A DNA stretch of 64,000 nt from an uncultured Clostridia bacterium (lineage in GTDB: Bacteria; Bacillota; Clostridia; TANB77; CAG-508), in the NCBI GenBank assembly GCA_934149165.1, contig CAKPDY010000006.1:11201-75200 (forward strand), given 5' to 3'. The position numbers were made by a program, and so were the translations under genes. A model generated the notes under the pieces. The model saw only the letters and a program-made list of their open reading frames with translations. It ran no database searches and had not been told where the DNA came from. Shown piece after piece: positions 44,264 to 54,433 of the stretch. Position 1 is the stretch's first letter; every line of letters starts with the position of its first letter.

Positions 44264-46129
44264 TTATCCTTCTTTTTTTATTTCAACATAACGTTTTATT
44301 TTCATTGTAGTAGTTTTTTCAAATTCATCTTTTTTTATTTCTAATTTTTTAATTGCTTTATATGATGTTAATTTTCTATTTACTTCTTTTATTTTTTCCC
44401 ATATTATATCATGTATTTGTTCTTCTGTTAAATTATCTCCATGTAATCTTTTTATTTCATCATAATTAGGAATAACTTTAGCTGTTATAATTAATTCTTT
44501 TTCATTTTTCTTTTCTTTATCTTGTTTTCCATATACCATTGATTCTTTTATTTCAGGTATATCACCCAACAATAATTCTATTTCTTCTGGATAAATGTTT
44601 TTACCATTTTGAGTTACAATTACATTTTTGCATCTACCTGTTATATATAAATATCCCTCATCATCTAAATATCCTATATCACCAGAGTGAAAGTATCCAT
44701 CTTTTATTACTTCTTTAGTAGTTTGTTCATCTTCATAATATCCTAACATTAAAGTTTCGCTTTTTATTAAAATCTCGCCTTCTCCCTTTTCATTAGGATT
44801 ATCAATTTTAATATCTGCACATATTACAGCTTTTCCTGCAGAACCTACTTTAGTTTTATATTCTGGTGTTAATGCTGCAATTGGTGCTGTTTCTGTTAGA
44901 CCATAACCTTGTAAAAATGTTATTCCTATATCTTCCATCCATTTTCCTATTTTTGCATCAATAGGAGCTGCAGCAGTAACAATTATTCTTAAGTTTCCAC
45001 CTAAGTTTTCATATATTTCAGAAAATACTTTACGTTTTATATCTACACCTACGCTTTTTAATGCATTGGTAATATGTATCATTGAATTGACCATACCATC
45101 TTTTTTACTTTTTTTAATATTTGCATTAATTTTTTTATATAAATTTTCTACTAGTAATGGAACAGTTAAAATTGCTGTTGGCTTAGTTTCTTGTAAATCT
45201 GAAACAATATATCGTAATCCCTGGCATACACTAATTGATGAACCTGTTGCTAATGGCAATAAATATCCTATTGTTGATTCATATGTATGATGCAATGGCA
45301 ATATAGACATTAATCTATCTGTTGGGTATAGTTTTACATATGCTGAAATTGCATTTATATTTTGTGCTAAATTTCTATTACACAACATTACACCTTTTGA
45401 ATTTGATGTTGTTCCAGATGTAAATAATAAAACTTTAAATTCATTTGGATCTACATCTATGTTCATATATGATGTATTTCCATTATTTATTAAAATGTTT
45501 CCTTGTTTTATTAAATAATTTAAACCAACTGTATTTTTATCTAATTCATCATCTGAATTCATTTGAATAAAATATTTTACATTAGTAGAATTAGAATCTA
45601 TTATTTTCTTTATTACTTCTTTCTTTTTTGTAGAATATATAACTGCTGTTGCTTTTGCTCTATTAATTACATTTATAATTTCATTTTCTGGAAGTTCTTT
45701 ATCTACAGGTACTGCAATTCCACTTCCACATAATAAAGCCATATATGAAACATACCAATGATACGTATTTTCTCCTATTATTATTACTCTACTATCTTTT
45801 ATTTTTAAATAATCATTTAGTGCTGTTCCTAAAGATATAACATCACTTCTATATTCTTTATATTTTATTTCTTTAAATGGTTCTTTACTATTAAATTTTT
45901 CTAATATGAATGTATTTTCAGCATATTTTATAGTTGAATTTTGAAATATTTCTTTTACTGTTTTATAATTTGTAATTTCATATATTTTTGAATTTTTTTT
46001 ACTTTTTGTTTCTTGTTCTTTTTTTAATGAATCATAATCTACTTGTACTTCTTCTATATCTGATAATCCCTTCATTTTAAATTTAGGGAATTTAAAATCT
46101 GGAACCTTAAAATCTCTTAATATTCTCAC
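44264..46129 (-). CDS. AMP-dependent acyl-CoA synthetase/ligase
   Basis: The protein is an ANL-superfamily adenylating enzyme: P-loop LLFTSGTTSNSKGVML, LPLHHTYESTIGYLLPL, the GYGLTETAPIAA motif, FHSGDIGYLDDEGYLYITGR, and NGKNIYPEEIE, all typical of long-chain fatty acyl-CoA synthetases (COG1022). GTG 46129 (VRILRDFK) is chosen because GGAGG is 7 nt upstream; the longer frame to 46195 lacks a site. It lies 84 bp from mreB. The substrate is probably a fatty acid or similar carboxylate. Confidence 0.88.
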   Translation of the reverse strand: MRILRDFKVPDFKFPKFKMKGLSDIEEVQVDYDSLKKEQETKSKKNSKIYEITNYKTVKEIFQNSTIKYAENTFILEKFNSKEPFKEIKYKEYRSDVISLGTALNDYLKIKDSRVIIIGENTYHWYVSYMALLCGSGIAVPVDKELPENEIINVINRAKATAVIYSTKKKEVIKKIIDSNSTNVKYFIQMNSDDELDKNTVGLNYLIKQGNILINNGNTSYMNIDVDPNEFKVLLFTSGTTSNSKGVMLCNRNLAQNINAISAYVKLYPTDRLMSILPLHHTYESTIGYLLPLATGSSISVCQGLRYIVSDLQETKPTAILTVPLLVENLYKKINANIKKSKKDGMVNSMIHITNALKSVGVDIKRKVFSEIYENLGGNLRIIVTAAAPIDAKIGKWMEDIGITFLQGYGLTETAPIAALTPEYKTKVGSAGKAVICADIKIDNPNEKGEGEILIKSETLMLGYYEDEQTTKEVIKDGYFHSGDIGYLDDEGYLYITGRCKNVIVTQNGKNIYPEEIELLLGDIPEIKESMVYGKQDKEKKNEKELIITAKVIPNYDEIKRLHGDNLTEEQIHDIIWEKIKEVNRKLTSYKAIKKLEIKKDEFEKTTTMKIKRYVEIKKEG

Positions 46130-46213
46130 TTTTAATCCTCCATTTTTATGTTTTATTATAACATATATTATATACTTATTAAAAATTTTATGCAATATTA
46201 AATAAATTTAAAT

Positions 46214-47203
46214 TTATTTTAAAGAATCTAAATTATCTAATGCTTTTCCTGTTCCTAATGCTACACATGATACTGTATCTTGTGCTATCATAACATTTAT
46301 ACCTGTTTTTTCTTGAAGTAACTTATCTAGTCCATCAACTAAACATCCACCGCCAGTCATATATATACCTTTATCACTTATATCTGCTGCTAATTCTGGT
46401 GGAGTTTTTTCTAATACTGAGTGAACTGAATCAACTATCATTAATGCTGGTTCTATCATTGCCTCTAACATTTCACTTGAATGTATAGTAACTGTTTTAG
46501 GTAAACCATCTATTAAATCTCTTCCTCTTATATCCATTTCTACGTCTTGCATTTTTGGATATACACAACCAATATTTACTTTTAAATCTTCTGCTGTTCT
46601 TTCACCTATTATAATGTTGTGTTTTTTCTTTATATATTTAATTATATACTCGTCAAATTTATCTCCTGCAACTTTTAAAGATGTACTTGTAACTGAACCT
46701 CCTAATGATATAACAGCAATATCTGTAGTTCCTCCTCCTATATCTACTACCATATTACCGCATGGTTTTGATATATCTATTCCTGCTCCTATAGCTGCTG
46801 CAATTGGTTCCTCAATTAAATATACTTTTCTAGCACCTGCTTGTGTTGCTGCATCTATAACAGCCTTTTTTTCTACTTCTGTAACTCTTGAAGGTATACA
46901 AATCATTATTCTAGGGGCAAAAACGAATCTGCCACACACTTTGTTTATAAAATATTTTAACATTTTTTCTGTAACAGTATAATTAGATATAACACCTTCA
47001 CGTAATGGTCTTGTTGCCACTATATTTCCAGGCGTTCTTCCTAACATTCTTCTTGCTTCTTTTCCAACAGCAAGTACTTCGCCAGTGTTACTATCTACTG
47101 CTACAACAGATGGTTCTCTTAACACAATTCCTTTTCCTTTTACATATGCTATTACTGTAGCAGTTCCTAAATCTATTCCTATATCTTGCCCCAAATTAAA
47201 CAT
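46214..47203 (-). CDS. mreB: MreB/Mbl rod-shape actin homologue
   Basis: The 329-aa protein has the actin-type phosphate loops: DIGIDLGTATVIAYV, NMVVDIGGGTTDIAVISLGG, IYMTGGGCLVDGL, plus the MreB markers VGKEARRMLGRTPGNI and EEPIAAAIGAG. It polymerises under the membrane and guides lateral wall synthesis. Length and N-terminus (MFNLGQDIGIDLG) fit MreB or Mbl. mreC and mreD are not adjacent; the gene stands between an acyl-CoA synthetase-like gene and a small membrane protein gene. Confidence 0.94.
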   Translation of the reverse strand: MFNLGQDIGIDLGTATVIAYVKGKGIVLREPSVVAVDSNTGEVLAVGKEARRMLGRTPGNIVATRPLREGVISNYTVTEKMLKYFINKVCGRFVFAPRIMICIPSRVTEVEKKAVIDAATQAGARKVYLIEEPIAAAIGAGIDISKPCGNMVVDIGGGTTDIAVISLGGSVTSTSLKVAGDKFDEYIIKYIKKKHNIIIGERTAEDLKVNIGCVYPKMQDVEMDIRGRDLIDGLPKTVTIHSSEMLEAMIEPALMIVDSVHSVLEKTPPELAADISDKGIYMTGGGCLVDGLDKLLQEKTGINVMIAQDTVSCVALGTGKALDNLDSLK

Positions 47204-47298
47204 TTATATCTTCCTTTCCTTATTAATATATTACATTTTGGTTTCATTTACTTTACGATTATATTACATTTCCTATAAAATAGCAAATGTTTTAGTGT

Positions 47299-47337
47299 AA
47301 AAAAATATATTAGTAATATTTATAATACTACTAATAC
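47299..47337 (-). terminator. Terminator after the FxLYD-like gene
   Basis: TATTAGTAATATT and its imperfect complement AATACTACTAATA form a stem, followed on the minus strand by TTTTTTT. Confidence 0.65.
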
Positions 47338-47375
47338 ATTCTTTTATACATTTTTTACTTTCTTTTTTATATTTT

Positions 47376-47825
47376 TTACTTTTTGACTAAATCATTAATA
47401 TTCGTTTTTACTAATTCTAAAAAATCTACATCCTCTGGTTTTGAATCTGTTATTTCAACTTTAAAGCTTTTAACATCTTTATATTCAAATCTCACTTCAA
47501 ATTTTTTCAATTGTTGTACTTCTAATCTATCTATTTTTACATATTTTTCGCCTAATACATTATTATTTTTAGACAGCATGCTTACTTTTATGTATTTATT
47601 TTCAATAACATTATTTGTATCATTTTTTATTATACCATATATTTCTCCATTTCTATTTGATGCCTTTGCTTCTGTTATTTCTATAAATGGTTTTTCAACA
47701 TCTATTGAATAATCTGAAATATCATTATATGATACTTTTAAAAATGCATTTATCATTATATTGCTAAAAACGTAAAATAATAATACCCAAATTACATATT
47801 TTAAAATTTTTTTCATTTTATCCAT
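47376..47825 (-). CDS. Membrane-anchored FxLYD-like protein
   Basis: From ATG 47825 (AAAGGGGAAGTTGAAT upstream) the 149-aa product has one N-terminal membrane helix (YVIWVLLFYVFSNIMINAF) and a beta-sandwich segment of the FxLYD type: NGEIYGIIKNDTNNVIENKYIKV followed by SMLSKNNNVLGEKYVKIDRLE and FEVRFEYKDVKSFKVEI. Such domains are common in exported Firmicute proteins of unknown role. The longer frame to 47909 runs into lexA and is not needed. It is 29 bp from lexA, so it is likely in the lexA transcript and SOS-controlled with it. Confidence 0.7.
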   Translation of the reverse strand: MDKMKKILKYVIWVLLFYVFSNIMINAFLKVSYNDISDYSIDVEKPFIEITEAKASNRNGEIYGIIKNDTNNVIENKYIKVSMLSKNNNVLGEKYVKIDRLEVQQLKKFEVRFEYKDVKSFKVEITDSKPEDVDFLELVKTNINDLVKK

Positions 47826-47853
47826 ATTCAACTTCCCCTTTTTTATATTTTTA

Positions 47854-48528
47854 TTACAATTTTCTAAATACACCAACCACTCTACCAAGAACCTGACAAT
47901 CTTGAACAATTATTGGCTCCATTGCACTATTTTCTGGTTGTAATCTTATATGATTGTCTTCCATATAAAAAGTTTTGACTGTAGCTTCATCATCAATCAT
48001 AGCTACAACTATTTCTCCATTTCTAGCAACATTTTGACGTTTTACTAATATATAATCTCCATCCATTATTCCCGCTTCTATCATACTTTCACCACTTACA
48101 ATTAGCATAAAAGCTTCTGAATTTCCAACAAAATCTACAGGAATTAGAAAATTATCTGTTATATTTTCTACTGCTAAAATAGGGGCTCCTGCAGTTATTT
48201 TTCCAATAACTGGTACTCCTATTAACTCTCTACCACTATATAGTGGTTTATTATCTTCAGGCTTTATATCTTTATTTTTTTTGTTAATACTTTTTAATAA
48301 TCGCAATGTTCTACCCTTTTGTGTTTCTTTTTTTATATAACCCTTTTCTTCCAATTTAGCTAAATATGCATGTACAGTTGCTGTTGAGTTTAATCCTACT
48401 GATTTTCCTATTTCTCTTACTGATGGTGCATAACCACATTCATCTATTTGTTTTTCTATAAATTTTAATATATCTCTTTCCCTTTTATTTAGTTCTTTTG
48501 AACCTTTTCCTCTACGCATTCTTTTCAA
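47854..48528 (-). CDS. lexA: LexA repressor
   Basis: The 224-aa protein has the winged-helix DNA-binding domain (RDILKFIEKQIDECGYAPSVREIGKSVGL, STATVHAYLAKLEEKGYIKK) and the S24 autoprotease domain: cleavage site Ala-Gly in KITAGAPILAVE, catalytic serine in VSGESMIEAGIMDGD and lysine in DDEATVKTFY. RecA-bound filaments trigger self-cleavage and derepress SOS genes. The start is TTG 48528 after GGGGGGAAGAAGAA, or possibly ATG 48519. Its promoter and operator lie within the obg terminator palindrome (48560-48617). Confidence 0.95.
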   Translation of the reverse strand: MKRMRRGKGSKELNKRERDILKFIEKQIDECGYAPSVREIGKSVGLNSTATVHAYLAKLEEKGYIKKETQKGRTLRLLKSINKKNKDIKPEDNKPLYSGRELIGVPVIGKITAGAPILAVENITDNFLIPVDFVGNSEAFMLIVSGESMIEAGIMDGDYILVKRQNVARNGEIVVAMIDDEATVKTFYMEDNHIRLQPENSAMEPIIVQDCQVLGRVVGVFRKL

Positions 48529-48559
48529 TTCTTCTTCCCCCCAATACTAACTTATAATA

Positions 48560-48588
48560 ATAATAACATACAAACAAAAAAATGTCAA
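48560..48588 (-). promoter_or_regulatory. lexA promoter, -35 inside the obg terminator
   Basis: On the minus strand TTGACA (48583-48588), 17 nt, TATTAT (48560-48565), with a TG extended -10. The -35 lies in one arm of the palindrome 48568-48617. Confidence 0.8.
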
Positions 48589-48617
48589 ACATAAGTTTGA
48601 CATTTTTTTGTTTGTAT
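48568..48617 (-). terminator. obg terminator, perfect 23-bp palindrome
   Basis: ATACAAACAAAAAAATGTC..AAAC and its exact complement flank an ATAA loop. The seven-T run lies within the stem. It begins 9 bp past the obg stop. Confidence 0.85.
48586..48599. promoter_or_regulatory. Likely LexA (SOS) box overlapping the lexA -35
   Basis: CAAACTTATGTTTG on the minus strand. Bacillus LexA binds CGAAC-N4-GTTCG-like sites and its own gene has CGAACCTATGTTTG, which differs at two positions. Binding here would cover the -35 and explain autoregulation. This is inference from motif and position. Confidence 0.65.
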
Positions 48618-48625
48618 AAGAATAC

Positions 48626-49927
<1,302 letters not shown>

Positions 49928-50920
49928 TTATCTTATAATTCCGATTTTTTCATATACCTCTTCTAATGTTTTACTAGCAACTTTTCTTGCTTTTTGAGCT
50001 CCTTTTGTATAAATTTTTTCTAAATATTCTGGATTTTCCATTAATTCATTATACTTATCATGGAATGGTTTTAATTCATTAATTATTGCTTCTGCTATAA
50101 CTGTTTTGAAAAATCCATAACCTTTACCTTCAAATTCTTTTTCTATTTCACTCATTGATTTATTTGTAATAATTCCGTAAATTTCCATCAAATTACTTAC
50201 GCCTGGTTTATTTTCTTCATCATATTTTACTACACCTTCAGAATCTGTAACAGCTTTTTTAACTTTTTTCATAATTTCTTCTGGAGTATCTACTAATAGA
50301 ATAGTATCATTAGGAATTGTACTACTTTTGCTCATTTTACTTTTTGGATCCTGCAATCCCATAATTCTTGCTCCAACTTTTGGAATATATGGGCTAGGAA
50401 TTTTAAATGTATCTCCATATAATTTATTAAATCTTTCAGCTAAATCTCTTGTAATTTCAATATGCTGTTTTTGATCTTCTCCTGTAGGTACTAAATCTGC
50501 TTGATATAATAAAATATCTCCTGCCATAAGACTAGGATATGTAAATAAGCCTGCATTAATATTATCTGCGTGTTTCTCAGATTTATCCTTAAATTGTGTC
50601 ATTCTAGATAATTCTCCCATATATGTATAACAATCTAAAACCCAAGCTAATTCTGCGTGTTCTGATACTTGTGATTGTAAAAACACTGTACTTTTTTCTG
50701 GATCTATTCCTGCTGCAATATATGATGCTAATATTTTTAATGTGTTTTGTTTTAGTATTTTTGGATCTCTTCTAACTGTTAATGCATGTAAATTTGCTAT
50801 CATATAATAACATTCATATTCATCTTGCATTTTAACAAAATTTTTTAATGCTCCTACATAATTTCCTAATGTTAAATCTCCTGTTGCTTGAATTCCACTT
50901 AATATAACTTTTTTACTCAT
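49928..50920 (-). CDS. trpS: Tryptophanyl-tRNA synthetase
   Basis: The 330-aa class Ic synthetase has the HIGH-equivalent ATGDLTLGNYVGAL, PSLMAGDILLYQADLVPTGEDQKQHIE, and the KMSKS motif KSKMSKSS. It charges tRNA-Trp. No T-box elements are seen in the leader; instead a 23-codon open frame with one Trp codon lies between the promoter (51041-51069) and the gene. ATG 50920 follows GGGAGAGATTTATT. Confidence 0.96.
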   Translation of the reverse strand: MSKKVILSGIQATGDLTLGNYVGALKNFVKMQDEYECYYMIANLHALTVRRDPKILKQNTLKILASYIAAGIDPEKSTVFLQSQVSEHAELAWVLDCYTYMGELSRMTQFKDKSEKHADNINAGLFTYPSLMAGDILLYQADLVPTGEDQKQHIEITRDLAERFNKLYGDTFKIPSPYIPKVGARIMGLQDPKSKMSKSSTIPNDTILLVDTPEEIMKKVKKAVTDSEGVVKYDEENKPGVSNLMEIYGIITNKSMSEIEKEFEGKGYGFFKTVIAEAIINELKPFHDKYNELMENPEYLEKIYTKGAQKARKVASKTLEEVYEKIGIIR

Positions 50921-50947
50921 AATAAATCTCTCCCATCATTTTTATTT

Positions 50948-51019
50948 TTATATATTATTATTATTAAAAAAGCTATATTGCCATCGTTTTCCTACCATAT
51001 TATTTATTATTAATTTCAT
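50948..51019 (-). CDS. Candidate 23-aa leader peptide of trpS
   Basis: ATG 51019 follows GAGGTGGATTGG, a fair ribosome site, about 25 bp after the likely transcription start. The peptide is MKLIINNMVGKRWQYSFF followed by NNNNI and a stop, with a single Trp codon at position 13. It ends 27 bp before trpS. No terminator hairpin is evident after it, so if it regulates, the mechanism may be translational. Conservation is untested. Confidence 0.4.
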   Translation of the reverse strand: MKLIINNMVGKRWQYSFFNNNNI

Positions 51020-51040
51020 CCAATCCACCTCTTATACAAG

Positions 51041-51069
51041 ATTATAAAGCACTACACACACTTTTGCAA
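51041..51069 (-). promoter_or_regulatory. Promoter of trpS-obgE
   Basis: On the minus strand TTGCAA, 17 nt, TATAAT. Confidence 0.8.
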
Positions 51070-51102
51070 GATTTTTTTAACTTTACTTTGCAAAACTCAC
51101 AT

Positions 51103-51160
51103 AAAAATAAAACTTCTATCCTAAGCTTTTAAAATTTCAAATAAGCTTAAGACAGAAGTC
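51103..51160 (-). terminator. Terminator after rpmA
   Basis: ACTTCTGTCTTAAGCTT pairs with AAGCTTAGGATAGAAGT (some mismatches), then TTTTATTTTT on the minus strand. Confidence 0.75.
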
Positions 51161-51178
51161 ATGTTTCTTGTATAGTTA

Positions 51179-51448
51179 CTAGTTGTTTGTTTCCTCTACT
51201 GGATACACACTAACTTTTTTCTTATCTCTTCCTAATCTTTCAAATTTAACTTTACCAGTTACTTTTGCATATAATGTATCATCACTACCTATACCAACGT
51301 TTGTTCCTGGATGGATTTTTGTTCCTCTTTGTCTTACTAGGATATTTCCTGCTGGAACCACTTGTCCGTCAGCTCTTTTTAAACCAAGACGTTTAGACTC
51401 ACTGTCTCTACCGTTTTTAACACTACCTTGACCTTTCTTATGAGCCAT
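51179..51448 (-). CDS. rpmA: 50S ribosomal protein L27
   Basis: From ATG 51448 (AAAGGAGTGAAAAAC upstream) the 89-aa product begins [22 protein letters not shown] and contains [17 protein letters not shown], the L27 core whose N-terminus reaches the peptidyl-transferase centre. Most Firmicute L27 proteins start with a short extension cleaved by Prp; here it is missing, and the prp gene that normally lies between rplU and rpmA is also missing (gap of about 100 bp). Confidence 0.97.
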   Translation of the reverse strand: MAHKKGQGSVKNGRDSESKRLGLKRADGQVVPAGNILVRQRGTKIHPGTNVGIGSDDTLYAKVTGKVKFERLGRDKKKVSVYPVEETNN

Positions 51449-51553
51449 GTTTTTCACTCCTTTCAGTATTTAGATTTTTTAAATATTTTTTGAATATATT
51501 TTTATAATTTCATACAATAGTTCTATATGTATTGAAATAATTTTAGACTATAA

Positions 51554-51868
51554 TTAAGCCATTTTTATACTTGTTATTTCAACTTTTGTGTATGGTTGTC
51601 TATGTCCTTGTGTTCTTCTGTAGTTTTTCTTTGCTTTGTATTTGTAAACTAATATTTTTTTACCTTTACCATGTGCAACTACTTTTCCTTCAACTTTTAC
51701 ACCTTTTACATAAGGAGCTCCTACTTCTACTTTATCTTCATTAGATACTAGAACAACATTGTTAAAAGATATTTTTTTACCTTCTTCTTTATCTAATTTT
51801 TCGAAATATACTACATCTCCTTCTGAAACTTTGTATTGTTTTCCACAACTTTCGATTACTGCGTACAT
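51554..51868 (-). CDS. rplU: 50S ribosomal protein L21
   Basis: The 104-aa protein begins [25 protein letters not shown] and ends with the L21 signature [19 protein letters not shown]. It binds 23S rRNA domain V region and L20. It heads the rplU-rpmA unit. ATG 51868 is preceded by AAAGGAGGTGTACTTAA. Confidence 0.97.
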   Translation of the reverse strand: MYAVIESCGKQYKVSEGDVVYFEKLDKEEGKKISFNNVVLVSNEDKVEVGAPYVKGVKVEGKVVAHGKGKKILVYKYKAKKNYRRTQGHRQPYTKVEITSIKMA

Positions 51869-51963
51869 TTAAGTACACCTCCTTTTACATGTATACTCGC
51901 TAAGCATAAAATACTAGGTAGCTAATTTTTAGCATTTTAGAACCCGACTCAGGCGGCTTACAG
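51869..51963 (-). ncRNA. Candidate L21 leader
   Basis: A leader of about 95 nt between the rplU promoter and start codon contains paired segments (GTAAGCCGCC..., ATGCTAAAAATTAGC, CTAGTATTTTATGCTTAGCG). Firmicute rplU genes commonly have an autoregulatory L21 leader of this size. Assignment rests on position, size and potential to fold. Confidence 0.5.
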
Positions 51964-51969
51964 GTATTT

Positions 51970-51998
51970 ATTTTACCATATTTTGGAGCTAGTGTCAA
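51970..51998 (-). promoter_or_regulatory. Promoter of rplU-rpmA
   Basis: On the minus strand TTGACA, 17 nt, TAAAAT with extended TGG. Confidence 0.85.
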
Positions 51999-52062
51999 CC
52001 CCATTTTTATACTGTTTTACACTGTTTCACTACAATTTTACACTTCCTATTGTAGAATAATT

Positions 52063-52103
52063 TAAAAATATGAATAAACCATAACATTGTTTATCCATAT
52101 AAT
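52063..52103 (-). terminator. Terminator after the truncated BI-1 gene
   Basis: TATGGATAAAC pairs with GTTTATTCATA (one mismatch) around a 9-nt loop, then TTTTT on the minus strand. Confidence 0.7.
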
Positions 52104-52140
52104 AAAATTAAATAATCAAAGGCCTTATATGTAATAATTA

Positions 52141-52566
52141 TTAATCTTTTCTATCCCCAAAAATAGATAAAATTCTTATAAAGATATTAATAAAATCTAA
52201 ATATAATTGCATAGCACAATATATATGAATTTTATCTTGTTCTATATTTTCATCTGATGCAAGTCTTTTTATTTCATTAATATCATAAATAGTCATTGCA
52301 AAAAATATTGTTAATATTACCCAGTCTAATATTACATCTAATACTGTATTTTCTAAAAATAAGTTTATTATTGAAACTATTGCTCCTACTATTAAAAAAG
52401 TAATTAAAATAGGTTTCCAACTTGTTAAATCATTTTTTGTAGCATACCCATATATCCCTAATAGAGCAAAAGTTAATGCAGTTGCAACAAATAATATTAC
52501 TATTGATTGCAATTCAAATATATAAAATATTGTTGATAATGTAATCCCATTTATCATTGAATACAC
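52141..52566 (-). pseudogene. Bax inhibitor-1 (YccA/TMBIM) family protein lacking its N-terminal half
   Basis: The 141-aa frame begins at YSMINGITLSTIF, a segment that in BI-1/YccA proteins lies near the third membrane helix, and continues with LFVATALTFALLGIYGYATKNDL, the TIYDINEIKRL motif and the final QLYLDFINIFIRIL. Family members are about 210-240 aa with seven helices, so roughly the first 80-90 residues are missing. Upstream in frame there is soon a stop, and no ribosome site precedes GTG 52566 or ATG 52557. A perfect -35 and -10 pair lies only about 20 bp upstream, as if a deletion joined the gene's promoter to its middle. Probably non-functional or made from a nearly leaderless message. 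Confidence 0.75.
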
Positions 52567-52583
52567 AAAATATAATATCTATT

Positions 52584-52611
52584 ATTATATCTATTCTATT
52601 CCTTGTGTCAA
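52584..52611 (-). promoter_or_regulatory. Consensus promoter abutting the truncated BI-1 gene
   Basis: On the minus strand TTGACA, 16 nt, TATAAT. The predicted start of transcription is within about 10-20 bp of the first in-frame start codon. Confidence 0.7.
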
Positions 52612-52705
52612 CAATTTTATAGCTTAACATAAATATCTAATTTTGTGAGGTATAATAAAAAATAATCCGCATTGTTATTTACTTTCTTCAAGTACAAAGT
52701 ATATT

Positions 52706-53589
52706 CTATAAATCAATCCATTCATCTATATATTTTTTAGAAATATTTAAACTTCCTGAACCAACTGCTATATCATTATTTGGTTTCTTTTCTCCGTGAA
52801 AATCGCTTCCTCCACTTATATATAAATTATTCTTTCTAGCATAATTAATAAGAATGTTAATTCTATCATCAAACTCAGCAGAAGGGTGAAAACATTCAAT
52901 TCCATCTAACATAATTTCTTTTCTTAATTCATCAATAAATTCAATAGTATCTTCAAATTTATACTCAAATGGATGTGCTAAAAAAACAAGTCCACCTGCT
53001 TCATGTATTTTATTTGCAACATCTTTATATATAGGCTTTGGAAATTTATCCTCACCCATATAAAAAATACTATTAGGGTTATCTAATCCTTCTCTTCTAA
53101 AATCATTAAATGAATTTAGAAACTCTTTCATTATATTCATATTTTCTTGATGTTTTATAAGTTCAAAGTACATGTATACAACAAAAAAATCTGTTACAGG
53201 TATGTCTTTTTTTATATTATTTATATCATAAATTAGTCCATTTTTATCACATATTTCTAGAATTTTCTTTTTTGATTTTTCAAATTTTTCCTTTAATATT
53301 TCATATGAATAGAATTTATTGGACCACTCTTCTATAACCTCTAAATTTTTTATATTATATGCTAAAAACTCTATCCCTTTTCCATTATCAAGAGTTGCAT
53401 TCATTTCTGCACCTTTAATTATTTTACCTGTAAAAATACCTTTATTTAATGATTTATCTTTATACTGTTTACATGTATTATGATCTGTTATTGATATATA
53501 TTCTAATTTTTTTCTTCACATCTTGTTAACACTTCTTCCACGGTTTTTGTCCCATCTGAATAAGTTGTATGTATATGCATATCTACCAT
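52706..53589 (-). pseudogene. PHP-domain phosphoesterase with a -1 frameshift
   Basis: From ATG 53589 (GGGAGGTATAAAG upstream) the frame reads MVDMHIHTTYSDGTKTVEEVL, the PHP motif I, then stops after TRCEEKN. Adding one A to the seven-A run at 53507-53513 restores KLEYISITDHNTC and the join to the second frame (53404-52706), which has AGGLVFLAHPFEY, GIECFHPSAEFDD and GGSDFHGEKKP, the remaining metal ligands. The whole would be about 294 aa, similar to YciV/TrpH-like nucleotide or oligonucleotide phosphatases. The site is a homopolymer, so a sequencing error is quite possible; otherwise it is a recent or phase-variable inactivation. Confidence 0.85.
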
Positions 53590-53651
53590 CTTTATACCTC
53601 CCTACATATTACTTACTTTATTCTCTGTTACTTAACATTTTTCTGTAATTA

Positions 53652-54107
53652 TTATAATTCTTTTATGTTTTCTATATACTTTTTTATTATTTCCTTAACT
53701 TCATTAGTTATCTTTGGATTATCAACTATTTCTTCAGCTGTTTGCCATAAATATGCATCATGTTCTGTTAAAATAATATTATCTGTCTGTTCAACTTTAA
53801 TAACAAAATTATATTGTCTTGCGTTCTTTCCACTTCCTGATTTATAATCAAAACTATCTACATAACATAGTATTTCTTTCATATCACAGTTTGTTTCTTC
53901 TTTTACTTCTCTTGCCAAGGCTGTTATTATATCTTCGCCTGCTTCCATATTTCCGCTTGGTAATTCATCAATTCCACCCATAAAGTCCTCTGACTTTCTA
54001 GTCATTATTAAAATTTTTTCATCTTCATTAATAATAATTGCCCCAACAACGTTCTTTTCAATTCCCTCTTTTTTTCCTTTTTCCAATAAATAATTATAAT
54101 TATCCAT
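53652..54107 (-). CDS. Nudix hydrolase
   Basis: The product contains a Nudix box, GNMEAGEDIITALAREVKEE followed by TNCD, matching Gx5Ex7REUxEExGU except that the final Gly is Asn. It is preceded by VVGAIIINEDEKILIMTRK, the typical first strand. Substrate unknown; such proteins clean up nucleotide or NDP-sugar pools. ATG 54107 follows AAAGGAATTGTAT. It lies 62 bp upstream of the PHP gene, which may be co-transcribed. Confidence 0.85.
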   Translation of the reverse strand: MDNYNYLLEKGKKEGIEKNVVGAIIINEDEKILIMTRKSEDFMGGIDELPSGNMEAGEDIITALAREVKEETNCDMKEILCYVDSFDYKSGSGKNARQYNFVIKVEQTDNIILTEHDAYLWQTAEEIVDNPKITNEVKEIIKKYIENIKEL

Positions 54108-54194
54108 ATACAATTCCTTTCATCGTTTGTTATGTTTAATTTATTAGAACTAATAAATCCTTAGTTTTAACATGTTTTCCCTTATTGCAGATTT

Positions 54195-54422
54195 TTATTT
54201 GTTGCCCAGATTATATAATAATTTAAAAATATTTTCAACATTTAGTTGAAAAGCTATTATCTTCCCATTTATTTTCATAACTTTTGATGAAGGAAATTTT
54301 ATTTCATTTTTTGAAATTACATCTTTTATACTCTCGTAAATACATTTATGATGATTAATCTCATTTTCAACTATTAATTTATTAATACTAATTCCATCTT
54401 TATAAGATAATTGATGATTTCC
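54195..54422 (-). pseudogene. 3' fragment of an unknown gene
   Basis: An open frame of about 75 codons without a start codon, reading YKDGISINKLIVENEINHHK and later SSKVMKINGKIIAFQLNVEN, then LLYNLGNK and stop. A stop codon lies just upstream in frame. The amino-acid composition looks coding. It may be the end of a gene whose front was deleted. The rest of the 54114-54589 gap holds a terminator and an imperfect inverted repeat at about 54475-54528. Confidence 0.35.
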
Positions 54423-54433
54423 TTATAGTTAAC

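Noticed and set aside
50921..51178. T-box riboswitch before trpS
   Set aside because: The leader is short and lacks the T-box core (TGGNACCGCG-like) and a following terminator.
53569..53847. Plus-strand 92-aa hydrophobic frame
   Set aside because: It is antisense to the PHP and Nudix genes and has no ribosome site or promoter.
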